From assembly GCA_038503065.1 (NCBI GenBank), contig JBCAMK010000010.1, forward strand, positions 1,488,001 through 1,552,000: a DNA stretch of 64,000 nucleotides. The letters run 5' to 3'. Below are positions 48,286-60,083 of the stretch, piece by piece. Below the pieces are notes generated by a model that was not told where the DNA came from, did no database searches, and saw only the letters and a list, made by a program, of their open reading frames with translations. Position 1 is the stretch's first letter; each line of letters opens with the position of its first letter. This DNA is from Paragyromitra xinjiangensis. Lineage: Eukaryota; Ascomycota; Pezizomycetes; Pezizales; Discinaceae. Position numbers and translations under genes: made by a program.

Positions 48286-49922
48286 TCGGAAAAAAACTCG
48301 CTAGTCAGTATCACTGAGGATACTGGTGTTGTCAAGTAAACAGTCATTAGACCTTAGATTTTTGGTATCGTGATCATTGAATAGGTTGGCTGTGGCACAG
48401 TAGCGGTAATCCGAATTAAATTTGTATGTAGGTACACATGCTTTGTGCCCCGCACCCCTTATTATGACCCCTCGGTGGGGGTGAAGACCTGGGACTGCTA
48501 CCGGCGTCTTCCGCGATTTCAGTAATTCTCTTCAGAGGTTAAAGGCGATACCGAAACATCAAGGAACCAGAACAGTTTGCCGGCTGGAAATTTTCTAGCT
48601 TGAAGTTCATTGTAGGGGACTGATTGCTATCCTAGGGTGTTGTTTATTTTCTTTCTTTCTTTTCTCTCTTTTTTTTTTGCAACTGTATTTCTTCAAGAGA
48701 AGCGACTGCGACAGGCTTCGGTATCTAGTGATGTTCTCCTAGTGCATCACATTATTCGTGAAACATAAAAATTTGTGTTTCTGTGTGGTCACACGCTGCA
48801 TGGCTTTTACGACGAATTATCTGCCTTGTACTTTCTTTTTTATACTTGGACCAGATCTTGATTTATTCCAAAAATCTCCAGACGGGAAGCGGACGCAGGG
48901 CTTCATGCACGAAAGAGTCCTATGATTCTAGATGGGAATCGGGAGTGCCTATATCGACGCTTTTAAGACCACTGACAATAGTGAACCGTGATAGAATCGT
49001 TCTGGCTGTGTATTGCTGCCTAGTCGCGGGGGCTGATGATTTTGTTTCTTACACGATAGTCTTGGCGAGTATCCTGTGCGGGAACGGAGTCGCGCGTAAG
49101 AGTCGGAGCAAAAACCACCGAAAGAGATAACGTATGTATATCCGGGACTGGGGGTTGATTGGGCGGACGACAGACTTTGTGCTTTGCTGGAGATCATCAT
49201 TATGGGCCGTTCAAAGTACCGGCCTCTGTATCCCAGAGCGCCCAATTATCCGGCCCTGCCGTTCATTTCCAGTTATCTATCATATTTCGAGCTACAGACG
49301 TACATACATCTGCTACACACATACATTTTGTTGCATACTCCCAAGCATTTTCGCCGGCAAGAAATTTTTTACGTTATTTGTTTTCCAGGATAGGATTGCC
49401 TATTCGTTTCCGTTTTTACCTGCTTGCATAGGACTCCCACCTCGGCTACTGCTCTAGACGTTGGCCTTTTGGCCACTGGCGAGCAGAAGGACGTGAATTC
49501 TAGAAAGAATATCTAAACCACAGTGTTTGAACAACTTGATCTGCCATACGTAGTGCTGCCTGTCAGTAGTGCACGTCGAGTGACAGCCTGAGATTATCAT
49601 TGCCTGGGCCAACCTCCTCTAGGCACAAGCCTTGGCTAGGGTCTCGTGCCTTGGTAAAGTTACTAGGCGCCGCGCGCGCTCACAATTCCAGGCATAATCT
49701 AACAGTACCTGCACAGCTCAGCAACCATCAGCTCCACCACCACTACACGTTCGTTCATCTCATACACCAAGCCTACCTACCTACCTTAACCGTGACCAGG
49801 TCTCGAACCCTCACATCCGACGCATAGCAGGAAAATTCTCTCTTTGGACCACCCCCCCGAACAAAACCCACCCCCATCCGCTGCTTAGCCGTGGTTGCCG
49901 AGCTGGAACCTTCAAGCCCTGA

Positions 49923-50375
49923 AGAAGACGGCTGTTCTCCAGCCCAAACACCTTCACCATTCCTTCCACATCATCTTCTACTAACCGTCAGGCCCAAATC
50001 CCTCTTCGGAACTTAGCTTTCTCCTCGTCTACGCTTGCGGATCGTGACCGCCAGCACTCAGAGTCCCTTCTCCCTCGGCCTGCTCACGACAGCTCTCACC
50101 ACGGCCACTCCTCCTATTCGAGGTCGTCCGTTGATTCGGCGGGCTCAGACGACTTCTCTTGGAGTGATACCGGTGACTTAAGCGAACAGCTAGCAGATCA
50201 AGAGGACCCCCTATCAAGTAAACGCCATCGCCCTGGCTTAAGAAAACTTCCCAATCATCGCCGAGACTCGACAGACTCGATCCATAACGGGCTACGTGCA
50301 AAGGAGATAGTAATCCATATACCTACACCGTCCCCCAGAGCTTCATCTAGAGCAGAGCAAATAATCGCTTTCATC
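49923..50375 (+). other. In-frame, coding-like extension upstream of the sugar transporter without ATG
   Basis: The frame of the transporter stays open from 49923 to its first ATG at 50376 (151 codons) and reads like a cytosolic Ser/His/Asp-rich tail: QAQIPLRNLAFSSSTLADRD, then GSDDFSWSDTGDLSEQLADQ and EDPL. There is no ATG in this stretch. A CTAAC...CAG acceptor-like sequence ends at 49991. This may be coding sequence of a longer transporter whose first exon lies upstream. Confidence 0.45.
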
Positions 50376-52244
50376 ATGACGGGGGGAAGAAATGGGACGT
50401 CAATCCACGGATTGACGGGGAAGCCCCTACTGTTTGTCCAACCGACCTTGTTGAAGCTTTGATGCCAGATCTAAACTAATACCTGGAAGGTATTTTACGA
50501 GTGTTTTTGTAAGCTTAGGGGTGTTTTTATTTGGTTATGATCAAGGCGTGATGTCTGGAATTATAACGTATGAATATCATCGAACCCATATCTGCAATGT
50601 CCAGCACTGATATTAGCTCTAGTGGTCCTTATTTTAAGAGTTACTTCCATGATCCATCCCGACCTCAGATCGGCAGTATGGTATCTATTCTGGAAGTTGG
50701 TGCATTTTTTTCTTCACTTATGGTTGGTCGGTTAGGAGATATATATGGAAGGAGGAGGGTTATTCTTTGGGGAGCTGTGATCTTCGTCACTGGTGGAGCT
50801 TTGCAAACTTTGGCAATTGGAATGTGGATGCTGATATTGGGTCGTATTGTTGCTGGGGTTGGAGTGGGTGCCTTGTCGACCATTGTGCCCGTTTACCAGT
50901 CTGAAATATCGCCTTCACATAATCGAGGACAGCTTGCGTGTATCGAATTCACCGGTAATATCATCGGATATGCATCCAGTGTCTGGGTAGACTACGGCTG
51001 TAGCTACATCGAAGGCGACATGTCATGGCGGCTACCGCTGTCGATGCAGTGTATAATGGGTGCACTCCTCGCGGTTGGTTCTTTGATAATCTCTGAATCA
51101 CCCAGGTGGCTTTTGGACAACGATCATGACGAAGAAGGCATGGTTGTGTTGGCCAACCTTTATGGAGGAGGAGATGTTCACAATGAACGTGCTAGGGACG
51201 AATTTCGCGAAATCAAAGAGAACGTTATAATGATGCGTCAAGAGGGTGAAAGGACGTATTCCGAGATGTGGTCACGATATAAGAGACGGCTTTTGATTGC
51301 CATGTCGTCTCAAGCATTTGCTCAACTAAACGGCATTAACGTCATCTCTTATTATGCTCCCTTGGTTTTCGAACAGGCTGGTTGGGTTGGTCGTGACGCT
51401 ATTTTGATGACCGGTATCAATGGTCTTGTATATGTTGCTAGCACCATTCCCCCGTAAATTATCCCCCTCGAACAGTTGATACCAAGTAAAAACGCTAACA
51501 CTGATTGTAGGTGGTTTCTTATGGATAAATGGGGCCGTCGCCCAATTCTCTTGTCCGGCGCGGTTGTCATGTGTCTGTCACTCTCGATGATTTCTTACTT
51601 CATCTATATCGACGTGCACTTTACCCCACGGATGGTTGTTATCTTTGTCATTATTTACAATGCGTTTTTTGGATACTCATGGGGACCTGTCCCTTGGTTG
51701 TACCCACCGGAGATAATGCCTCTAAGCATCAGGGCCAAAGGAGCTTCTCTTTCGACAGCGACAAATTGGGCTTTTAATTGGCTAGTTGGAATGATGACCC
51801 CGATTCTGCAGGACTGGATTAAATGGCGGCTTTACCTTGTCCATGCTTTCTTCTGTGCTGTTAGTTTTGTGCTTGGTATGTGCCATTCATGATGATCCCT
51901 TCGTCTTATGCGGTTTGGTTGCTAATATGATATTTATAGTATGGTTCGTTTATCCCGAAACCAAAGGTATCCAGCTCGAAGAAATGGATAGCATATTTGG
52001 TGATCAAACCGTTGTTGCAACACCAGCAACAGCTCGACAATCACTTCTCCATCCAAGCCGTACTGGGAGCCCCGTACCTTCACTCGATATTACCCGTTCC
52101 GATAGAAAGCGATCGCCTTCGCCGGCATTCAGCGACCAAAAAGGAACTGGATGGGGCGATTGGGTCAGAGGGTTTTTCGGCGGAAAGACAGAAAATGAGT
52201 CTGGGGGGAATTATAGAAGGCTTGATGAGGGTGATGATGTTTAG
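50376..52244 (+). CDS. MFS sugar transporter (Sugar_tr family)
   Basis: Five exons: 50376-50431, 50490-50567, 50617-51453, 51511-51875 and 51940-52244, giving 546 aa from the first ATG. It is a proton-linked or facilitative hexose/pentose carrier of the plasma membrane with 12 helices. Motifs are FLFGYDQGVMSGIIT in helix 1, GRLGDIYGRRRVI in loop 2-3, SESPRWLLDN before the central loop, QAFAQLNGINVISYYAP in helix 7, DKWGRRPILLSG in loop 8-9, the helix 10 block PWLYPPEIMPLSIRAKGASL and PETKGIQLEEMD after helix 12. The C-terminal tail is long and Ser/Pro-rich. The substrate cannot be told. The true start may be upstream, because the frame stays open and coding-like back to 49923. Introns are 49-64 nt. 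Confidence 0.9.
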
Positions 52245-53213
52245 AGTGGCCGGGGGTTGGTTGTTGTTTTTTCTCTTCCGCATATTAGTATCAGGATCGT
52301 CGCGGAGTGAGGGGATTTGTGTACGCCTTGCTTTTTTACCGGGGTATTTGGCCATCGGTGATGGTTATTGGTCGATGGTGTTTCACCGATAAGCACAGAC
52401 TCTATTGTATTTTTGTTTCTTTATTCTTTTCTTTTTTTTCTCCGTTTCATTTTCTGGTTTTCTTGTTCGCTTTTGTATTGGACTTCAAGGAGCAAGTATA
52501 GAGGATTTAGTGAAAAAAGTAGAACATGAGTGCATGTACTTGCTTCTATTTCCTTTTTTTCTTCATTTTCCCTACTTTGAGGGATTTTGGGTATAGAGCC
52601 TAGCTTGGTGGTTGTGGTGGTGGTGCTTTTTTCATGTGTATTCTTAGGATTAAGGTAGGAATTCTGTTTGCTGTTCCGGTTCTTTATTAATTTATCTGGA
52701 TAAAAAAACTCCGAGATGTTATCTTCATCTATCCTTATGGCTAGGAATATGTTGTAAGAGTCTATATTTGAGCACCCTGTAGTGATGATTATCGGTTTTG
52801 TTTCATCCCATCAAGTGGCTGGAGTATACTAGAACACCAACGGCTTCTGCATAGAGCTGTCAGAAGGGTTACTAGTATCGTAAATAGCCTTCCCATAGGC
52901 TCTGTATCCTTTCTCCGGATTAATGGCCAAGCCGGCAGCGCAAGGACACATCGGGAATTAAAGTTTCGGCAAGCGAGCCAGAGACGCGGCTCTCTCGGGC
53001 CTCTCAAGCAAGGAAGCGCCCAGGCTTGCGCCATGAGCCCTAAGGCGCAACAAGTGAACCTCATCCAAAGTCCGAGCTCCCGCAGCTTCCCACGAGATTC
53101 TACCGTCACGAGACAGGGCCCCTCCATCAAATCTCCACCCCCGCCATTCGTTTGCTATTCACGAAACGTACCCGAGTCCTTTCTCTTGATCTGTTGTTGC
53201 TTTTCAAATTGCG
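52245..53213. other. Intergenic between the transporter and NHX1
   Basis: A T-rich 3' flank of the transporter is followed by the NHX1 promoter. No coding region. Confidence 0.45.
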
Positions 53214-55564
53214 ATGAGCGTGGTAGCGAATGTGCTCTTCGAGCTGTTAAGTAGGAGAGCCTCTTTATCCATAAACGTGTCCAGAGGCAGTCAGCTAACT
53301 CGTAATATGAAACAATGAACAGAGCGCGAAGCCGAGGATCCAGATACAGATGGTATATATCTCTTATCGTGACGTGCTACCGCGCTTATTTCCCTGCTGT
53401 TCTCTGTCTTTAGTGGTGGAGGGATGAAAAGGCGAGGTAGAGATGAGCTTGAGGCTAATCCAGCGAACGCGTTGCAGAACCAACTGATCCAGGTGAATCG
53501 GAAATCGTATCGTCATGGGCACTATTCATCCAAGTCACGCTACTTATCTTGGCGCTGTTTTGCAGTTACTATTTGCAGTTGAAGAAGATACAGGCGGTAC
53601 ACGAAACGGTCGTATCGATATTTGCTGGTACTACATTACCCACCTTTTTTACTGCTGGCGGAAGGAATGCGTAGGATAAGGAAGGGGATGGGAGAAGTTG
53701 GAGAGTTAGAAGGAGCATCGTAAACGCTAGGCTAACATGATATGGATAGGTATGTTTGTCGGCCTGATAATCAGAGTTACTCCCGGAGAGTATATTCAAA
53801 ACAAGGTTAAATTTGACTATCAAATATTCTTTAACGTTTTGCTACCTCCGATTATTCTCAACTCGGGGTATGAGCTGCATCAAGCAAATTTCTTCCGGAA
53901 TATAGGGTCGATTTTAACATTCGCCTTTGCTGGAACTTTCATTTCGGCGGTAGTGCTTGGTATTATATTGTTTATCTGGTCTTGGGGCCCTCTCGAATCG
54001 CTTGAGATTTCTTTCGTTGAAGCTATTGGAGTTGGGGCAACTCTCTCCGCTACCGATCCAGTCACTATTCTTGCTATTTTCAATACCTATCAAGTTGATC
54101 CGAAGCTTTATACTGTGATTTTCGGCGAAAGTATCCTCAATGATGCAGTTGCAATCGTTATGTTTGAGACTGCTCAACGTTTCCATGGTCATGGGCCAGC
54201 GAGTATTGGCAGCTTGTTCAAGGGCATCGGTATATTTTTCCTCGTTTTCACAGTAAGTCTGTTGATTGGGGTATTTATCGGTATCGGGACGGCATTACTA
54301 TTGAAGCACACTTATATCCGGAGATTCCCGAAGATTGAAAGTTGCATTATCCTCTTAGTGGCTTATGCCTCTTATCTTTTCTCGAACGGATGTCATATGT
54401 CTGGTATGGTATTCTCTGTGCGAAATGGGTATATGAACTTTTCTAATGCAAGAACGCTTACCTTTTACCTTTTACCTAGGAATTGTGTCACTGTTGTTCT
54501 GTGGTATTACATTAAAGCACTATGCCTACTATAACATGTCTCGCCGTACCCAACTCACAACTAAATACCTTTTCCAAGTTCTCGCCCAACTCGCCGAGAA
54601 TTTCATCTTCATCTACCTTGGACTCTCCCTCTTCACTGAAACACAGCTTGTCTTCCGCCCTCTCTTCATCCTCGTCACCACCCTCGGCATATGTGTCGCC
54701 CGCTGGGCTGCTGTATTTCCACTTTCGAAACTCATCAACTTTGTTATTCGCAAACGCGCACAAGCCAGAGGCCACACAGTTGCTGATGAACTCCCACACA
54801 GCTACCAGGCTATGCTCTTCTGGGCAGGGCTCCGCGGAGCTGTCGGCGTAGCGCTTGCTGCAGGTATCACTGGCGAGAACGGAAACTCGCTTCGTGCGAC
54901 TGTACTGGTTGTGGTCGTGCTTACAGTTATCGTTTTTGGCGGTACAACAGCGCGCATGTTAGAGATTCTGGGGATTCGTACTGGTGTTGTAGAAGAAATC
55001 GATAGTGACGATGAATTCGACATTGAGAATGTCGGTGCATACTTCAAGAACGCTCGCGGTGGAATGGGGCCTGCATCAGTACCTCTGTCGTCTGTCGAGG
55101 GAAACGTCTATGCAAGTGGACAACGGGGTAACAGTCCGGACCAGAGAGACCGGCCTCAGAGCTTAGCGAGCTTGGGACGGAGAAATAGTGGAAGGAAAGC
55201 ATCACAGCGAGAGCCAGAGCTATTACGGACAGACTCGAATGATAGTGACGTTGAAAGTGATATCAGTGATTTGCCCCCTATGACGCCTGCCAACCTGAGG
55301 GCATCACAGCGGAGCGCATCTATGACTAGAAGCGAGAGTGGCAATGGTGAGGGAAGTTCGAGTCAACAGCCTGCTGCGTCGACGGGATTAACGGCAGGAG
55401 GCGCGTTTGGTTCATTGACGGGGATCTTTAGCGGGACGTCGGATGATCAGGCAGAGTGGTTTAGGAAGTTGGATGAGGGGTATATCAAGCCGACGTTGCT
55501 ATTGGACCCTGGGAAAGGAACGCACAATGGATCGGGAAACGGTTTTGGTAGGGGTGGAGTATAA
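53214..55564 (+). CDS. NHX1: Endosomal Na+(K+)/H+ exchanger
   Basis: Five exons: 53214-53250, 53323-53352, 53478-53627, 53750-54403 and 54480-55564, giving 651 aa. It exchanges cytosolic Na+/K+ for luminal H+ in endosomes and prevacuolar compartments, controlling pH and trafficking. The N-terminus is short (MSVVANVLFELLKREAEDPD), then SSWALFIQVTLLILALF begins helix 1. Key motifs are IFFNVLLPPIILNSGYELHQ (amiloride-binding region, residues 98-117), SATDPVTILAIF and FGESILNDAVAIVMF with the transport residues N203/D204, SNGCHMSG and FWAGLRGAVGVALA. The C-terminal 150 residues are a hydrophilic Ser-rich tail. Exons 1-2 are short and were chosen to give a family-like start. An alternative ATG at 53424, spliced to exon 3, would give a shorter N-terminus. 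It is convergent with the aldo-keto reductase. Confidence 0.92.
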
Positions 55565-55929
55565 GACTAGTGGAAATGATGCAGACAGTAGGAGGTTTTG
55601 ATACGCTGAAACAGGAAAATTGTATGTCTTTAGTGTTTCTTGTTTATAAATTTCAGGCGCCCTTCTTTTCCCTCGGAAAAGGTTTCTCTCGGCTAGGTCT
55701 CTGGTTCATTTTTTCCTTTTTGAGATTGTATTTTTCGTTTTCCTTGAGTTTGTTTTAGCATCACCAATTTTCACTCGTGTTTTGCGCTTGGAGGCATAAT
55801 CATAGACAGACCCTTGAACCTATTAAGTTATTCGAACTACGCTTTGTGTTCTTGATATTTACATGGTAATGATATCGTCTGGTTGATAAAAAAATATCTA
55901 TTTGCTTTAAACTGTCTTTCAAGGTATGT
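55565..55929. other. Convergent 3' intergenic NHX1 / aldo-keto reductase
   Basis: This is a T-rich spacer of 365 bp holding the two 3' UTRs. Nothing else is seen. Confidence 0.5.
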
Positions 55930-56866
55930 CTACTCCTTCCCATAGTTTGACTTCCAATAGAGTCTATGATGCTCGGTCGCCCCATCCTTCGTAATCTCCT
56001 GTATATTCTTTGCTCCTAACTCGAAATCCAACCCCAAAAATTCTTTTTGCCTCTCCTCATTTGAGGACGTAGTAATCACTACATGCCCCTGCTCGACCAC
56101 CCATCTTAGCAGTACCTGGGCAGGTGTCCTTCCTAGCTCTTTGGCAATCTTATCGACAGTTCCTGCAGCCGGCCCACTCTTGAACTTGGTAATTGGAGCA
56201 AGAGGTGAGTAGGCCGCAGTCACGATATCATGCGCTTTAGAGAACGAGATCAACTCGGGATCGGTACAGTAGGGGTTTAATTCGATCTGGTTGAGAGAAG
56301 GCTTGACAGTTGCAGAAGACAGGAGAGACTTGAGCTGAGAGGTATTGAAGTTGGAGACACCGATGGAGGTGGCTAGGCCTGCTTTGTGGAGTTTTTCAAG
56401 GGCAGCCCAGGCTTGGTCGATGGTGTTGCCATGGGATTCGGGAGTGAAGAAGGGGGCATGGACGAGGTATAGATCAACATAGGAGGTTTGGAGCTTCCTG
56501 AGGGATTCTTTGAGACCTGCTTCGGGGTCTTTGATTGTGCGGAGGATCTGTGGTGTGTTAGCATAGTTGATTTTGTTTCTTCTCTCCTGTATGCTGCTTG
56601 TTGATTACCTTGGTAGTGATGAATAGTTTCTCTCGGGGAACTCCAGATTCTTTGATAGCTACCCCAACCTCGGGCTCAGTTCCATATCCTTCTGCACAAT
56701 CTAGATGACGGTATCCAGCGGCAATGGCACTTTTGATGGATTCGATCAGGTTGCGGTCTAATGGGGCACTCTCGGACTTGTACCAGGCTGTTCCGGTGCC
56801 GAATCCGACGGCGGGGATGAGCTTCCCTGTAGCGAGTTTAAGGGAAGGGATTGTAGTGGCTGCCAT
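55930..56866 (-). CDS. Aldo-keto reductase
   Basis: Two exons on the minus strand: 56866-56609 and 56547-55930, giving 291 aa. It is an NADPH-dependent carbonyl reductase with a TIM barrel, probably cytosolic. It starts MAATTIPSLKLATGKLIPAV. The catalytic tetrad is visible: D56 (GYRHLDCAEGYG), Y61, K86 (LFITTK) and H116 (DLYLVHAP). Cofactor-side blocks SIGVSNF, NQIELNPY, AAYSPLA and the C-terminal VVITTSSNEERQKE (the K/R-S/T-N-R-type NADPH-binding loop, here SSNEER) are present. The single phase-0 intron falls directly after the catalytic Lys codon. The substrate is unknown; it resembles the yeast YDL124W/YPR1-type ketoacid or aldehyde reductases. It is divergent from IMP3. Confidence 0.93.
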
Positions 56867-57506
56867 TGTGGGTATGTAATTGGAATTGAGTAGGATGCTT
56901 GATTAAATTAATTAACGGTTATTGAGAGAGAGCTATGGTTTAGTATATATACATGTTTTATGGTGGGGTATTGGAAGATAGTGATTGCCGGAATTGCGCT
57001 TCGATGATGCAATAGTGGGGGAGACGGTGGCATCAAAGAGAGAGGGGATGGTCAATGTCAACCCCGGTGTTAGCATCGTGCTCGGTAATACCGTTATTGC
57101 CGGTGTTGTATGTAATGGAAGTTCTACCGGTAAGTCCCGCCTGGTAGCGATTGTTTTGATTTCTCAGCAGGTTTGGCGAGCAGAGGTTTAGCTCTTCCGG
57201 CGATAGTGTTTCTACTTCAGTTATCAATCATCGTGAAAGAGTAATAGGAACACTAGTACTTGGAGTTGAATTGTCTAAGGGAATGCAGAAATAAGATAAT
57301 TGATTTCGATTTCCTATCAATTATCTACCCTGGAATTCCAAGATGAGGCTCGACAAAGATCTCAAATCCTTTTTGCGGGGGATTAGCGCGCACGGACCAC
57401 GTGTTCCTCTTTTACTTTTTGAGCCTCCAACCTCACTCCACCCAACCAAACTCTTACCACCAGCTCATCCACCACCGTCAGACGAACAACACACACCTCA
57501 GCAGCA
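56867..57506. promoter_or_regulatory. Divergent aldo-keto reductase / IMP3 upstream region
   Basis: This is 640 bp between the two start codons. The IMP3 side is C/A-rich, and TATATATACATG lies near 56942-56955 on the reductase side and could serve as a TATA element for it. Confidence 0.4.
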
Positions 57507-58424
57507 ATGGTCCGAAAACTTAAGCACCATGAACAAAAGTCTGTCTCCCCCCCCCACTACACCCACTTCCCCTACTCCCATGTTGCCTTCCATCGCCTAA
57601 CAATAATTCCCCGGTCTACAGGCTCCTCCGAAAGGTTGACTTTCTCGAATGGAAGTCAGATCAAGGCCACCGTGAACACGACGTGATGCGGCGCTACCAC
57701 ATTCAAGACCCGCAGACCTACCACAAGTACAACAAAGTATGCGGATCGATCCGAAACTTGGCTCACCGGCTGGCCCTGCTGGACCCGCAGGACCCCGTCC
57801 GGCGAAAACACGAGGAGCTGCTGCTCGAGAAGCTGCATGCCATGGGCATCCTCGCCCAGAAGACGAAGATGAGCGATGTGGAAAATAAAGTCACCGTCAC
57901 GGCTTTCTGTCGCCGTAGGTTACCCATTGTCATGACGAGGCTGAAGATGTGCGAGAATGTGCCAGCGGTATGTAGTGTTGTGTTTTGTGCGTGGCGTTTC
58001 AATGAGCTTAGTCACATCCCCCACCAACTAGAAAACACTGAGTGAATGTATTCTAGTGGGGATGGCGCTAGTTGGTGCGCTGGAGAGTAAGAGACCCCTT
58101 AGCTGACGCCAGGTGTGCAAAACGTAGGCTGTCAAGTTCGTCGAGCAGGGACATGTTCGTGTCGGTCCAGAAGTTATTACAGATCCTGCGTACCTCGTTA
58201 CAAGGTAAGTGATCGTGTTTCGAGAAATGTTCTTTTTTTGTCTTGGCTCGTAGTCGCACAAACATTCAGCTTTTGTCGTTTGCATATGGCGTTGCTGGGG
58301 GCGCTAATTTTTCCCACGAATTAGAAATATGGAGGACTTTGTCACGTGGGTCGATTCGTCAAAGATCAAGCGAAACATTATGAAATACCGAAACGAGGTC
58401 GACGACTTCGATCTTCTGTCATAA
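57507..58424 (+). CDS. IMP3: U3 snoRNP protein Imp3
   Basis: Four exons: 57507-57538, 57622-57967, 58128-58204 and 58325-58424, giving 184 aa, against 183 in yeast. It starts [20 protein letters not shown] and continues [40 protein letters not shown] and [20 protein letters not shown]. The C-terminal half is an S4 RNA-binding domain ([20 protein letters not shown]) and the protein ends [13 protein letters not shown]. Imp3 helps U3 snoRNA pair with pre-18S rRNA in the SSU processome. Introns are 83, 160 and 120 nt. The very high conservation of the motif order makes the call secure. Confidence 0.97.
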
Positions 58425-59496
58425 TTTCTGTATTTTGTTGTTTTTGGTTGGGGCGTGTTTTGTTGGGAGAAAAGGGCCTGGGAGGGCATTCTGTATCATA
58501 CACATGGACCGGGACTGAGCAATGAAAGTATAATCTAACGTCTCATGATCATTCCTACACGTCTCAAGGACAGTTAATTTACACTTGACTTTTGCATAGG
58601 TACATAATATATCGTTTATAGGGTCACGTGTTTTTCAGCCACCAAATCTATCTATTCTTTACCCTCAGGTTTTATGAATCAACCTCTGTTTCAATATCAA
58701 TTCTTCTGAGGAAAATGCTATTTCAGATTAACCACATTTTCTCCCGAATAATTTCTCGAGAGGAGTGCCAATATGGCGAGTCGTCAAATTGCAGATCACT
58801 TTTCAGAAAAGGCCAGGTTTAATGCAACGGCTTGTCAGACTAGCCGATTTCCCTTCCAAATCATTTCTCTGGAAAGACCCATAGTCAATATAACGAAACG
58901 ACTTGTCAGAATGTTTGCTCAAACCGGAGCTGTCTCCGGGGCCGATTCAAAATATATTAATCAGACGCCTAGTCGATCATTGCATGGAGGATCCTATCAT
59001 TTTTCTTTAAGGCTATCACTTTATTATATCTGTTCTTTTACTATTCTTCCAGCCCCCTGTTTTCCTTCTATCATTGCCCTCCATGTCATCTCCCGTCTTT
59101 TGACCATTTCAATTCCTTTTCACCAGCCAGCGCTTCTTGCTTTAAGAGACCTCGGCCCCCTATTCTCCCGCAGGTCTGGATCGCCGCCACCATTTTCTAA
59201 CTGGCTAAATAAGGGAATTTATTCCATGGCGAACCACCGTTAGCCATTGGCAACCAAGCTTCCTGCCGAGAGCTGAAGGGTTGTCTAGAACCAGGTTTGA
59301 GCGAGAGCAATCGAATCTCGGTGGGCGTCAACGTAATCCCGGGTTATGTATCGGTCAAGCAGGTGCCCACATACAGGCCTCATCTCTGAAAATTAGGGTC
59401 TCGTGCCCAACTAGTCGAACATAATGCTATCCGAGGGATCCGATTCAGCAGGAGATGGGAACGAGCCTAGTCTAAGCTTTGAATTCGCCCCATATC

Positions 59497-59523
59497 GTCA
59501 CTTGTCACTTGTCACTTGTCACT
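59497..59523. repeat. GTCACTT minisatellite, 3.9 copies
   Basis: The tandem 7-mer GTCACTT is perfect over 27 bp. Confidence 0.9.
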
Positions 59524-60058
59524 GGTAGTCCACATGCCAACCTCCCTGCTCCGTGATTCGCAAGAGCAGGGCTGCAGACATGCAGAGCACATCATCAATT
59601 CGCATATCGATCCTCTCCCCTGTCTGCATTTCGTCCGAGAAAAAAAATACCCGGTGTGAACACACCACCTACCGATGCGCCACGCGGCAGCGTCTAGAAT
59701 CATCTCACCATTGAACCAGGCAATCTTGTTCATCTTACCTGCTAGTTAGTCAGGACATCTCGGTCACTGCCTCGCAGCCGCTGCCTGCCTGCCTCCCGCC
59801 TTCTGTTCTGCTTTTACCTCAGCAGAGCACCAGATGACCTTCATGCAGCTAATAACGTACGAGATATGACATGGTAGTGATGCTCCAACCACATATTCCT
59901 GGCTGGGAAATTCCGTGTTCATTCCACCCTCGAATCACACACCCAAAGTCACATTACATCCTCTTGTGGTCTCGTGCCCAAATATGCCCCCAGCTCTGCC
60001 AGGGAGGGCAGATTTACAGAGCACTGGGCACATTGAGACGAAGACGAGCCTAATCTAA

Positions 60059-60083
60059 CATCCCATCCCATCCCATCCCATCC
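60059..60083. repeat. TCCCA pentanucleotide repeat
   Basis: There are about five perfect tandem copies of TCCCA. Confidence 0.9.

Larger units (their letters stand above)
39694..49922. other. Ten-kilobase gene-free region
   Basis: No intact gene. At 39.7-40.6 kb both strands stay open for more than 240 codons, but neither has a recognisable domain, and this is the upstream region of the Chs7-like gene. At 42-49 kb the sequence is AT-rich with only short frames. Two stretches (45951-45505 and 48285-47990, minus) read as coding-like frames with internal stops and are reported as findings. A GCACACTTG repeat (2.7 copies) is at 48013-48036. No LTRs, tRNA or transposase were recognised. Confidence 0.4.

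Noticed and set aside
53033..53254. 73-codon frame upstream of NHX1 as its own gene
   Set aside because: It overlaps NHX1 exon 1 in another frame, and its Ser/Pro-rich sequence looks like GC-rich promoter.
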